Notes under the pieces: model-generated
Database searches by the model: none
What the model was told of the DNA's origin: nothing
The model's input: only the letters and a program-made list of their open reading frames with translations
In this document: positions 29,569-39,616 of the stretch, in pieces
Layout: each line of letters starts with the position of its first letter
Numbering within the stretch: the stretch's first letter is position 1
Source: an uncultured Flavobacteriales bacterium
GTDB taxonomy: Bacteria > Bacteroidota > Bacteroidia > Flavobacteriales_G > Salibacteraceae
DNA: 64,000 nt
Direction of reading: 5' to 3'
Assembly (NCBI GenBank): GCA_943788145.1
Contig: CALSPD010000010.1
Span: 48,904 to 112,903, forward strand
Made by a program: the position numbers and the translations under genes

Positions 29569-31430
29569 ATGTCAAAAACATTTAAGGTCAGAAATATCCT
29601 TCGGTCCAGCATTCCTTTATTGGTAATGTGGATTCAAGTGATTTCTATTTTCGCGCAATCTTCCGTTGACTGCGAAGCCTTAAACCAACTATCTCCAAGC
29701 AGCCCAGAATATATAGTCGCAAAAGCCGCATGCGAATTGCAGGAAAGTGTGTGGGAAGCAGATTATTTGAAAGGTGAGCAAATTTCCGAGCAAACTCAAG
29801 CTGTAATTTCGAATTGTACCGATTCAGTGCTAATAGCCCGATATTTATTGATTGAGGCAGAGTTGTTTAAGATTCGACAAGACCTACACAGGGCCACGTT
29901 GAATTATGAAGAAGCTATTCGAATATTCGATAGGGCGGAGTTAATCAATGAATCGGCTGATGCCAAAATAAGTCTAGCGGAGTTTTATCGCAGTACTGAA
30001 CAATATGATCTTGCAATACTTCAATTGCGATATATCGTCAAATTGGATAGTGGACTGGCTCAATTTAGTCCTCGGGTAATGGCTAGAGCGTGGCATCGAT
30101 TAGCGGCTATTGCTTATGAATATGAAAAGAATCCAGATCGAGCAATCGATTATTCTATGAAGTCGTTGTCTTATTCAACGGCTAGTGGACTGTTAGAGCA
30201 TCAGGATATCTCCTACAATGAACTTGGGGCCGCTTATTATGCATTGAAAGACATTGATTCGGCCCTAAAAAACCTGGAAAAAGCGCTATCCATTTGGCGA
30301 AAATTAGGTCGCCCCCACTACGAGGCTAATTCACTTTTAGCTATCGTTCGAATAAAAGGGGATCTCGATCCGGAAGAAGGGCTCAAATTATACGATGACC
30401 TACTTTTCATTTGTACCAAGCACCATATACCATCTATTTCTTATTTGGCATTACAGGGAAAAGGCCGTCTCCTGTTTCAACTTGGTGAATATGATCAGGC
30501 AATGTCTTAATGGATTCTGGTCAAAATCTAGAGCAAAGCCTATTAGAAAAACTGTTTAACACGCAGCTATCAGAGCTTCATGTAAAATATCAACACGAGT
30601 CTGCCATGAAGAAGCTTGTGGCAGCCGAGCTTGAGAATTTAAGTGTGAATGAAGAAGTGGAAAAGGAAAGGTCGTTGGGCACTCTTTTTCTAATTGGGCT
30701 TGTCAGTGCCTTTGTCATCATAGTAGTTTTATTTATAGTGTATAGAAGGTTGGTAGCTCGCTCTAAGACCTTTGCTGCGCAGCAAGAGATTATTAAAGAG
30801 CAAAATGAATCACTTAATGAGTCTGTTGCGCAAAAAGAGGCGCTCTTGCAGGAAGTTCACCATCGAGTAAAGAATAACCTACAGTTTATTTTAACCCTGG
30901 TGGAGATGCAAGTGACAGATAAGAATGCCTTAGGTCAAGACGAGGCTCTAAACGATATTTCGAGGCGTATATCAGCCATTGCGCTCGTCCATGAGCGACT
31001 ATATGATCAGTCTGATATGGATAAGGTGGATGTGAAGGAGTATATTAAGAGCATCATCAATTCCATCAATAGCATTGGTCCATCTATGGATCAAGTTGTA
31101 TGCATCGATTTGAATATTGAAGCCTTGAGATTCAGCATTTCCAGATGTATTTATCTCGGGATGATTATCTCGGAATTAGTCACCAATTCGAAAAAGTATG
31201 CCTTCGATGATGAGAAGGAGCCTAGAGTTTCAATCGATTTGATTGCGAGTTATGAGGAAAATACAGTTACGTTTACCTATCAGGACAATGGGATTGGGTA
31301 TTCTGAAAAATCATACATCGGACTTGGTACGTGGCTTATCGACATGTTTAGACGCCAACTGAAAGGAAAATTTTTAATGGAATCCCAGCATGGAGTATTG
31401 TATAAACTATCCTTTCCACTAAATGAATAA
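29569..31430 (+). CDS. TPR sensor histidine kinase of the HisKA_2 type (1-bp frameshift)
   Basis: The first frame (29569-30510) encodes a signal-like N-terminus and several tetratricopeptide repeats (~residues 80-310). The second (30510-31430) has a coiled coil, one membrane helix (GTLFLIGLVSAFVIIVVLFI), a HisKA_2 box HHRVKNNLQFILTLVEMQ and a HATPase domain (LVTNSKKYAF, YQDNGIGY). The frames abut at TAATG. A 1-bp correction near 30505 joins them as GEYDQAMS-MDSGQNLEQSLLEK, the usual last TPR of such kinases, so this is most likely one ~620-residue protein. The downstream LytTR regulator overlaps its end by 8 bp and is the probable partner. Confidence 0.82.
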
Positions 31431-32109
31431 ACATATTTTAATCGTTGAAGATGAAGTGATCTTGGCTGAACACTTAAGCGACATCTTGCGCTCAAATGGT
31501 TTTAAGGAGGTGAGCATGGCACACGATAAATCTTCAGCACTTGAGGCATTGGAGCATCATGAATTTGGGCTAGCACTTCTAGATATTCAAATGGACAAAC
31601 AATTGGTTGGGCTTGAGATTGCTCAAACAATAAACGATGCCCACTTCATTCCCTTTATTTTCATTACGGCACATTCGGATAAAAAAATCATCAACCAGGC
31701 CATTGAAATGAAGCCAAGATCATACATCACCAAGCCCTTTAAGAGCGCTGATGTCGTTGCGGCTGCGGAACTCGCTTTCATGGGTCTTGAAACGCAAAGG
31801 GGGTCACTAAAGTTTAAGGATGGTTGGGAAATGTGTCAATTGGAGTTTGATGACATTCTTCTCGCCCGAAGCGATGGGAACTATATTCAGATTTCAACTG
31901 CAGATAAGCGATTTTTAGTGCGATACACGCTAGATTGGTTCATAAAATCGGTTCCTACTTCTCAGTTTTATCGAGTGCATCGCAATACGGTTGTTAATTT
32001 GAATAAAATCAAACGCTTAAGTGGCAGCGAGTTGCAAATTGGTGATGAGTCGGTCAGTGTATCTCGATCCCACATTCGAGAATTAAAGGACAGAATGGGC
32101 ATAGTCTAA
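31423..32109 (+). CDS. LytTR-family response regulator
   Basis: The 228-residue protein has an N-terminal receiver domain (MNKHILIVEDEVILAEHLSD, with phospho-acceptor Asp in ALLDIQMDK, Thr in FITAHS and Lys in TKPFK). The C-terminal LytTR DNA-binding domain (~residues 130-228) contains DDILLARSDGNYIQIST, FYRVHRNTVVNLNKIKRL and VSVSRSHIRELK. It should be phosphorylated by the overlapping TPR histidine kinase and then bind paired direct repeats in target promoters. Confidence 0.93.
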   Translation: MNKHILIVEDEVILAEHLSDILRSNGFKEVSMAHDKSSALEALEHHEFGLALLDIQMDKQLVGLEIAQTINDAHFIPFIFITAHSDKKIINQAIEMKPRSYITKPFKSADVVAAAELAFMGLETQRGSLKFKDGWEMCQLEFDDILLARSDGNYIQISTADKRFLVRYTLDWFIKSVPTSQFYRVHRNTVVNLNKIKRLSGSELQIGDESVSVSRSHIRELKDRMGIV

Positions 32110-32520
32110 GCAATTCGTCCTCATAGTTAAGACCGTCCGTCCTCATTTCTACGCTCAACCTATTTGCTTTTCTACTTTTCAGCTAATCAATTGAAGGCCA
32201 ATGAATGGAGGCCCTGAATGATTAGACTTTGAATCAGCAAAACCTAAGTAGCCATGAATAAACTAGTCGTTTTAATCCGACATGTGTTACTCGCCATTTT
32301 TCTATTAGTTGTTATCAGCAGTTATATTTAATTGACAACGAGGCATTGATGTTTAATGTCCAATAAAAGCAGCTCAAATACAAACTTTTGCATTTCGTCA
32401 CCAAATTTCACGTTCTGTCCATAGACACAATATTTTAGCACTTTCCTTACACTTTGTGTCGTAGCGTATGTGTTTGGATAGCCAATAATTTGTTTCAATA
32501 AATTATTACTAACCTACCCT
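32110..32520. other. Intergenic region, mostly non-coding
   Basis: Apart from a possible 25-residue peptide gene (32254-32331) no gene is supported. An AT-rich inverted repeat lies at 32484-32507 (AATAATTT/AAATTATT, 8-nt loop). Nothing else is recognisable. Confidence 0.5.
32254..32331 (+). CDS. Possible 25-residue hydrophobic peptide
   Basis: The frame encodes MNKLVVLIRHVLLAIFLLVV followed by ISSYI and a TAA stop. It has a basic N-terminus and a single hydrophobic helix, like small inner-membrane peptides. It stands alone after the LytTR gene with no strong ribosome-binding site. It could be real or chance. Confidence 0.3.
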   Translation: MNKLVVLIRHVLLAIFLLVVISSYI

Positions 32521-32552
32521 AAAAAACCTAGTTCTTAATTGGCTAGGTTTTT
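32521..32552. terminator. Bidirectional terminator before the carotenoid genes' 3' end
   Basis: AAAAAACCTAG (32521-32531) pairs with CTAGGTTTTTT (32543-32553). The stem has T runs on both strands and sits just past the stop of the minus-strand CruF-like gene. Confidence 0.75.
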
Positions 32553-33179
32553 TTATGCCCAAAGAAATATACAACCAAAGAAAAGCACCTGCAAGAGGTA
32601 GATGGTGATACCAATGGATTGCTTGAAGGCAAATTGGCTCCGCTGCCAGAATAAAGACATGCCAAACGAAATGAGAAACCAAGCGATATAATTTTCGATT
32701 GGTACAGCCTTCGCTGTCCATGTCCAAAAGTCAAACGCGATAGCCACCGGTTCTATTAAAAAGTCTAGTAAAACCATAAGCACAGCAGCTAACATGGACT
32801 TTGAAAAAGCAGTTAGGTTCGCGTAGGAAGCAATCGAATTGGTGGCGTAAATCAACAATAGCCAGTTCACTCCAATGATGAATGGCGTCTGGAAAAGTTT
32901 CCATCCGAGGGTTGCTCCGTAACTGTAATGTCCAAAAGGGAACGCAGTATTTACTCCAATGATTTCTATTGCCAATCCGCCTAAAGCGGTAATTAAAAAA
33001 AGGCGCCAATGGGTATTGATGTTCCTGTCGTTTATCAGAAGAATGAAAAGCGTCAATAGAAGATTTGCCGGAGTCAAAAGAAGGAAAGATTTAGCATCAC
33101 CAAACAGAACGCCAACGACACCTACAAAGTAGAATATGATTAAAACAACTATGGAGATTGAAGATCTATTCAGCCTCAT
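32553..33179 (-). CDS. CruF-like carotenoid biosynthesis membrane protein (DUF422)
   Basis: The protein has about seven membrane helices and the DUF422 signatures GLAIEIIGVNTAFPFGHYSY, LDFLIEPVAIAFDFWTW and PIENYIAWFL. CruF-type members hydrate the 1',2' double bond of acyclic carotenoid end groups. The start at 33179 (MRLNRSSIS) is preferred over the longer frame to 33278, because it gives the family length (~208 residues) and a 14-bp overlap with the desaturase stop. Pairing with a CrtD/CrtI desaturase suggests 1'-hydroxylated carotenoids such as saproxanthin, flexixanthin or myxol types (inferred). Confidence 0.8.
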   Translation of the reverse strand: MRLNRSSISIVVLIIFYFVGVVGVLFGDAKSFLLLTPANLLLTLFILLINDRNINTHWRLFLITALGGLAIEIIGVNTAFPFGHYSYGATLGWKLFQTPFIIGVNWLLLIYATNSIASYANLTAFSKSMLAAVLMVLLDFLIEPVAIAFDFWTWTAKAVPIENYIAWFLISFGMSLFWQRSQFAFKQSIGITIYLLQVLFFGCIFLWA

Positions 33180-34654
33180 GGTCTGTAATGATTTCTGAAG
33201 TGATTTTTGCAGACAGCAGGGCCAAAGGAATCCCGCCTCCAGGATGAACAGATCCGCCACAGAAGTATAAATGTTCAAGCTGATTTGAAAAATTTGGATG
33301 CCTTAAGAATGCCGCCAATTGACTATTCGAACTTGTACCGTATAAAGCGCCCTTGAAACTCATGGTGTCTCGCTGAATGTCAGGTGGAGACCAAATGCGT
33401 TCGGTAGCGATAAGTTTTTCTAGATTAACTTGAAGACGATCACCTAAAATCTTGATGACTCGCGCCCTTAACTGGCTAATTGAATTTCTCCAATCTTGGC
33501 TTTCATGCGAAGGAGCATTGATCATTACAAACCAATTTTCGCATGATTCAGGAGCATCGCTTTTTTCTAGTTTACTGGAAACATTAACGTATACAGTCGG
33601 ATCTTCGGGCAGCTGTTTTTCAGTAAAAAGCGTTTCAAACTCCTTCTTGTAATCGTTAGAAAAGAAGATGTTATGAAGGTGAAGTTCAGGAAAGGATCTA
33701 GCAATTCCCCAGTAAAAAACAACAGCGGATCCAGAACGTTCCTGAGTTTTAATCCGTTTTGGGGTTGGGACATTAGGAAGCAAGTTTTCATAGGTATAAT
33801 AAACATCGCTGTTAGAAACGACTACATCGGCTTGGAAGGTTTGATCGCCTTCCGACTGCATTTGGACCAGCAAACCATTAGCTCCTTTCTTGTCGTGTAA
33901 AATCTCTTTTACCAAACAATTGGTGTGAAACTGAACGCCAAGTTTTTTAGCTGCTTGCTCCAAAGCGATAGGAATTTGCCTCATACCACCTTTAGGAAAG
34001 AACGTTCCAAACCCATGTTCCAACCAAGGAATTACGTTGAGGATGCCTGGAGCTTTATAGGGGTTCGAGCCGTTGTAAGTGGCGAAACGATCGAATAATT
34101 GCACCAAATGAGGCTCCTTTAATTGCTTTAAGTTTGCCTGGTGCATCGACTTAAAAAGATCGAATCGATGGATTTTAAGCAAAGCGCTCAAAGCATCTTT
34201 GCTCAACCATGTTTCTGATTGATGCAGTGATTTTTTCCAAGAAAATCTTCCCACTACTTTCATAAATAGATTTGATGTGATCAAAATATGCAAGAACGGT
34301 GTTTCGGTCAACGCCAAATGCTTGCTCGGCTTCTTGCGCGAACTTTTCGGGGTTAGAGAAGCCTTTCAATTGACTTCCATCGGGCCAGAAATATCGACAG
34401 GATTCTTCTAATTCTTCGTAATCAAAAACATCCGTTTCATTGAGGTCAGCTAGCGCCAACAATTCCGTGACATACATTGGCATTGTGAATAAAGAAGGAC
34501 CGCCATCAAAACGATAGCCGTCTTGATGGAATGAATAGAGTTTACCGCCTATCGATTCATTAGCCTCAAACACTTGGACATCATATCCAAGTTTGGCTAA
34601 ACGGATGCTAATTGCCAGTGACGCTACCCCGGATCCTATGATTGCTGCTTTCAT
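33166..34654 (-). CDS. CrtI/CrtD-type carotenoid desaturase (1-bp frameshift)
   Basis: The N-terminal frame starts MKAAIIGSGVASLAISIRLA, an FAD-binding Rossmann motif, with GGKLYSFHQDGYRFDGGPSL. The C-terminal frame has FFPKGGMRQIPIALEQ and ends in the family signature LYFCGGSVHPGGGIPLALLS. The two frames meet near 34231-34240, where an A6 run (minus strand) follows SSGKIFLEK. A 1-bp correction gives one ~490-residue flavoprotein. CrtI desaturates phytoene and CrtD desaturates 1-hydroxy carotenoids. The CruF-like neighbour favours CrtD, but the sequence alone does not decide. Confidence 0.82.
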
Positions 34655-34757
34655 TTGCGTTGCAAATAAAGAGCAAACAAAACCGCTTCACTATTGTTTT
34701 GATTGAGACATCTGGGCAGCAGGCTCTACTTTAATTGAAATACGCTTCATTTGCTTT

Positions 34758-35435
34758 ATGAACCGAGCACTGCGTCATAAGGCCGACACCCTTTATCTCT
34801 TACTTGCGGTCCTGTTCATTACCGCTTTGGTCGTTTGCAATCTCATTGCAAATAAGTTCGTTCATGTGGATTTGGGGTTTTATATTTTCACCCTTTCGGC
34901 TGGCGTTTTGCCCTATCCAATCACATTTCTTATAACAGACATTCTAAGTGAGATTTACGGGCGAAAGAGCGCCAATAAAGTCGTGTTTATGGGGTTTTTT
35001 GCCCTAGGGTTCACACTTTTCATTCTTTGGCTTGGAAATGCCTTTCCCGCTATCGTTGGTTCTCCTGTATCTGATGAGCTGTTTCAGACGGCTTTTGGCA
35101 ACTCAAAAAGGGTCATTTTTGCTTCAGCAACTGCTTACATATTCGCCCAATTTGTTGATGTAAGGCTTTTTCATTTTTGGAAAAAATTGACCAACGGTCG
35201 CCATTTATGGCTCAGAAACAACATGTCAACCATCCTTTCTCAACTCGTGGATACGAGCTTAGTAGTCATCGTACTTTTTTATGGAAAGCTGCCGTGGGAA
35301 ACAATGGGGCACTATATTCTTGACGGATGGGCTTTTAAATCATTGGTCGCTCTGGCGGACACCCCGTTTCTCTATGCGACTACCTATTTCATTCGAAAGC
35401 GATTGAAACTAAAATTCGGACAAGAAGTTCGATAG
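34758..35435 (+). CDS. YhhQ/VUT family queuosine precursor transporter
   Basis: The 225-residue membrane protein has six predicted helices and the family motifs VCNLIANKFVHVDLG, FTLSAGVLPYPITFLITDIL and SEIYGRKSANKVV. LRNNMSTILSQLVDTSLVVI follows near residue 155. YhhQ homologues import queuosine precursors for modification of tRNA wobble G34. It is transcribed divergently from the carotenoid genes and ends about 110 bp before the suf cluster. Confidence 0.9.
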   Translation: MNRALRHKADTLYLLLAVLFITALVVCNLIANKFVHVDLGFYIFTLSAGVLPYPITFLITDILSEIYGRKSANKVVFMGFFALGFTLFILWLGNAFPAIVGSPVSDELFQTAFGNSKRVIFASATAYIFAQFVDVRLFHFWKKLTNGRHLWLRNNMSTILSQLVDTSLVVIVLFYGKLPWETMGHYILDGWAFKSLVALADTPFLYATTYFIRKRLKLKFGQEVR

Positions 35436-35481
35436 GCGATCGGTCGATTTTTCATCTTTAATCCAGTATTTTCGCGGATAA

Positions 35482-35515
35482 TTGAGTCTATTTAGATTCT
35501 TTCTAAATAACTTTG
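35482..35515 (+). promoter_or_regulatory. Candidate suf promoter with palindromic operator
   Basis: TAACTTTG at 35508-35515 is an exact TAnnTTTG -7 box, with TTG at 35482-35484 (23-bp spacer, slightly long). Between and touching them lies a perfect palindrome, TATTTAGA (35489-35496) and TCTAAATA (35502-35509) with a 5-bp spacer, placed like a repressor operator for the suf genes. Confidence 0.5.
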
Positions 35516-35546
35516 AACTTTTAAAAACCAAAACTGTTTTGACATC

Positions 35547-35871
35547 ATGATAAAAGTTAGTGATAGCGCCAAGGATCAAGCATTGAAGCTAATGAGCGAG
35601 CAGAACTTGAACAATGCTTTCATCCGTGTTGGGGTGAAAGGCGGAGGTTTGCTCAGGACTCAGCTATCTGATGGATTTTGATACAGAACTAAAAGATGAC
35701 GACAAAGTTTTCGAGGATAAAGGGCTGAAGATCGTTGTCGACAAGAAGAGCTTTTTATACCTAATCGGAACAGAGCTTGACTTTGCAGGGGGATTAAATG
35801 GCAAAGGATTTCAATTTGTGAATCCCAATGCGAGTCGCACTTGTGGGTGCGGAGAGAGCTTTTCAATTTAA
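35547..35871 (+). CDS. sufA: A-type iron-sulfur carrier SufA/IscA (1-bp frameshift)
   Basis: It begins [20 protein letters not shown], as A-type carriers do. The three conserved cysteines are present once one T is removed from the TTT at ~35646: [13 protein letters not shown], then CGCGESFSI at the C-terminus. The corrected length is ~107 residues, normal for IscA/SufA. These proteins carry [2Fe-2S]/[4Fe-4S] clusters to client proteins. It is first in the suf operon, 15 bp before sufB. Confidence 0.85.
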
Positions 35872-35886
35872 TTACAAATCGGACGA

Positions 35887-37341
35887 ATGGCGTATACTGA
35901 AACGGAATTAGCAGAAGAACTTAAGAGCAAGAAATACGAATTTGGATTTGTTTCAAATTTTGAGTCAGACAAAGCTCCAAAGGGTTAAATGAGGATACAT
36001 TCGCTTGATATCCGCGAAAAAAAACGAACCTCAATGGATGTTGGATTATCGACTCAACGCATTCAAACTTGGAAGGAAATGGTTGAGCCGAAATGGGCGC
36101 ATATTCACTATCCTCCAATCAATTTTCAAGACCTATATTACTACTCAGCTCCAAAAAACCAAGAAGCGGTTGAACAGTTTAGATGAACTCGATCCAGAGT
36201 TAAAATCTATGTATGACAAGCTTGGAATCAGCACCGAAGAGCAAAAGAGATTAACGGGAGTTGCTGTGGATGTAGTGGTGGATAGCGTCAGTGTTGAAAC
36301 AAGCTTCAAAGAGAAACTCGGAGAACTTGGAATAATTTTTCTGTTCGTTTTCAGAGGCCGTGCAAAACCATCCTGAATTGATTCAGAAATATATGGGCAG
36401 CGTAGTGCCGACTAACGATAATTTCTATGCCGCCTTAAATGCTGCCGTATTTACGGACGGCTCGTTTTGCTACATTCCAAAAGGAGTGAGGTTGTCCGAT
36501 GGAATTGAGTACGTATTTTAGAATTAACGATGCACAAACGGGACAATTTGAGCGCACCCTGGTCGTGGCAGATAGCGGAAGCTATGTAAGTTATTTGGAG
36601 GGCTGCACAGCGCCAATGCGGGATGAAAATCAATTGCACGCAGCTGTGGTGGAGTTGATAGCTATGGATGATGCGGAGATTAAAATACAGCACCGTTCAG
36701 AACTGGTATCCTGGGAAACGAAGAAGGAAAAGGCGGCATCTACAATTTTGTAACAAAGCGGAGGACTTTGCGAGGGCAAAAACGCTAAAATAAGTTGGAC
36801 GCAAGTCGAAACCGGGTCGGCCATTACATGGAAATACCCAAGTTGCATTTTGAAAGGAGATAATTCAACGGGTGAATTTTATTCGGTTGCGGTTACTAAT
36901 AATTATCAGCAAGCCGACACAGGCACCAAAATGTTGCATATTGGAAAAAACACCAAGAGCACCATTATTTCAAAAGGAATATCTGCGGGTAAAAGCAACA
37001 ATAGCTATAGGGGTTTGGTGAAAATCTTACCGAATGCCCACAACGCCAGAAATTTTAGTCAGTGCGACTCGCTCTTGCTAGGGAATGAATGTGGCGCGCA
37101 CACCTTCCCGTATATCGAAACCCAGAATAGTTCTGCAAAGGTTGAGCACGAGGCCACTACATCAAAAATTGGCGAAGACCAAATCTTCTATTGCCTTCAA
37201 CGAGGTATTGATGAAGAAAAAGCCGTCAGCCTGATTGTAAATGGATATGCCAAGGAATGTGGTGAATAAACTACCGATGGAATTTGCCATTGAAGCCCAA
37301 AAAATTATTGACTATTTCTCTTGAAGGATCGGTTAGGATAA
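35887..37341 (+). CDS. sufB: Fe-S cluster assembly protein SufB (many 1-bp indels)
   Basis: Reconstructed across several frames it is a full-length SufB (~480 residues). It runs from [20 protein letters not shown] through [60 protein letters not shown] and [20 protein letters not shown] to LVNGYAKE and the PMEFAIEAQ end. At least ten single-base indels break it, for example near 35984, 36060, 36340, 36490, 36675, 36715, 36760, 37258 and 37305, mostly in homopolymers. SufB is the scaffold of the SufBCD complex. The conserved protein text argues for read errors rather than decay. Confidence 0.85.
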
Positions 37342-37344
37342 TTA

Positions 37345-38817
37345 ATGCTGTTTATTTGAAAAATACAAGCAATGGAGTTGGATACTTCTTCTCATTCCAA
37401 TTTACCTGTTTCTCTTTCTAAAAATTGGGAAATACGCATATGAGGCTTTGGGATGAAGGTTGGTATAGTGTCCATGCGGTTGAAATGTGGAAAAGTAATT
37501 CGTGTTTTACAACTTCTTTTGACGGCCAACCTGATCCAATTTCATCGAAGCCTCCTTTAATGAATTGGCTCCAAGTGTTGTGTATAAACGTTTTCGGTGT
37601 GAATGAATTAGCAATTAGGTTACCTTCTGCCATCGCCTCAGCAATAACAAGTTTGCTCGGTATATTTTTTTTGTCAGGAAAACAACCTCTACCGCTTGGG
37701 CATTGTCGGCTTCGATGATACTGCTTACGAGCATCGGGTTTATAGGTTTTCATGCCTCTAGAGCTGGAGATACAGATGCCTTGCTGACCCTACGCATTTT
37801 TGTTCAAGCGATATTGGTTTATTTATTACTTCGAGTCAAAGCGGATCGTTTATCTATCATATGTTCTTCATAGCCGCGGCGGTTTCGTTTTGGATTAAGT
37901 CAATTGCTGGTTTGTTTTTTATTCCAGGCTTCCTTGTCTATGGTATTTTGGTCAAGAAAAGCGCTTTGATTTTCTGCACTAAAATCGAGGCATTTTTATA
38001 TTGGACTGGCCATACTCGTGTTAATTTCCGGAACCTATCTTATTTTAAAAGAGATTGATTCTGAAAACTTCATTTCTTCCTTCTATTCTCTATTTGGAAG
38101 CCGCTATTTTGAAGATATCGGGCATGAAAAACTCCGTTGGCTACTATGTTATGAATATGATGAACAAGCGACTTCTCTGGTGGATGCCATTTGGTGTTAT
38201 TGGAATTCTTCGCTCGATTTATATGAAATCAGAATGGAGTGGGATTGCGCTATATACTAGTGTTTTAAGTATTTTATATATCGCCTTGATCAGCTTCTCT
38301 CGATCAAAATTAGAGTGGTATTGATGTCCCCGTTTATCCATTTTTGGCAATTAGCAGCGCGTTTGGCTTAAAAAGCGTTTTGGATGCTGTCGACAAGAAT
38401 ATGTTGCGAAAATTGCTGTTTCTAGCTGTATTCATTTTCCCGATTTCAAATATGTTCTATTTCACGCAAGCCAATGCCTTAACTAATGAGGAAATGAATT
38501 ATGAATCTCAGGAGATATACTTGAGAAATACGTTTCGAGACTAAACAGACTTAAACGGATTAATTGTTATTCATAATCATTTCAACGGTTCGTTAGTATT
38601 CTATAAGCACAAGTTTGCGTCAATAGATCAGAACATAACCTTAGTCAATCACACCATCGATTTGAGTCCAGGAGATAAAGTTTTAATAAAAGACGAGCTT
38701 CATTTAGACGAAGTGCACCAAGCTTTTAACGTAGACACATTAGGCTTTTACAAAACGGCCTATCATCTTGAATTATTATCAAAGAAAATCGACAATCAAT
38801 TTATAAATCATGAGTGA
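37345..38817 (+). CDS. GT39/ArnT-like glycosyltransferase inserted in the suf operon (frameshifted)
   Basis: Several frames together encode a polytopic membrane protein. An N-terminal helix ([17 protein letters not shown]) is followed by the family's first-loop motifs [17 protein letters not shown] and [19 protein letters not shown]. Further helices and the SRSKLEWY segment, resembling the SK-x-x-WY of PMT-type enzymes, complete it. About six 1-bp indels and an in-frame TAA near 38542 interrupt it. It starts 3 bp after sufB ends and overlaps sufC by 8 bp, so it is embedded in the operon. Such an enzyme has no known role in Fe-S assembly. Similarity to the gene at 10897 is at family level only. 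Confidence 0.7.
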
Positions 38818-39582
38818 TTTCCTAAAAATCAAAAACTTAAAAGCCTCGATAGAAGGCAATCAAATTCTAAAAGGAATCAACCTTGAAATCGGACCAGGCG
38901 AAGTACATGCCATCATGGGTCCAAACGGTAGCGGAAAAAGCACGCTGTTCTTCCGTTTTAGCTGGCCGGGAAGATTATGAAGTAGAAGCAGACGAGGTGA
39001 CCTTTTTGGGAAAAGATTTATTAGGATCTTGCTCCAGAAGTGCGAAGCCGCGAGGGGCTTTTCTTGGCATTTCAATATCCAGTTGAAATTCCTGGAGTAA
39101 GTAATATCAATTTTTTGAAAGCCGCCATCAATGCAAAGCGTCATCACCAAGGACTGGACGATATTACGGCCAAAGATTTTATCGCAATGGTTAAGGAGAA
39201 GCAGGCCTTGGTCGAGTTGAAAGAGAATTTAGCCAACCGATCTGTGAATGAAGGATTTTCGGGCGGAGAGAAAAAGCGAAACGAAATCTTTCAAATGGCT
39301 ATGCTTGAGCCTAAACTGGGCATTTTGGACGAGACCGACTCAGGACTTGATATTGACGCATTGAAAATTGTTTCCAATGGGGTGAATAAGCTTCGAGGAG
39401 CAGATCGATCTTTTATTGTGATCACCCATTATCAGCGCCTGTTGGAATACATCGTTCCAGATTTTGTGCATGTTTTATTTGAAGGTCGAATTGTGAAATC
39501 TGGTGGCAAGGAATTAGCGCTTGAACTTGAAGCGAAGGGCTACGATTGGATCAAAGAAGAGCAGGAAGCCATTCAACATTAA
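38810..39582 (+). CDS. sufC: Fe-S assembly ATPase SufC (two frameshifts)
   Basis: ABC-type ATPase of the SufBCD complex. Walker A is [14 protein letters not shown], the signature motif [18 protein letters not shown], and Walker B is [19 protein letters not shown] with VITHYQRLL (H-loop). Extra bases near 38950 and 39030 break the frame. After correction it has ~256 residues, and the Q-loop region [17 protein letters not shown] is intact. SufC hydrolyses ATP to reshape SufB-SufD during cluster building. Confidence 0.88.
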
Positions 39583-39616
39583 TCGAAAGAGAATCAAGGA
39601 ATAAAGCAACAACCGC

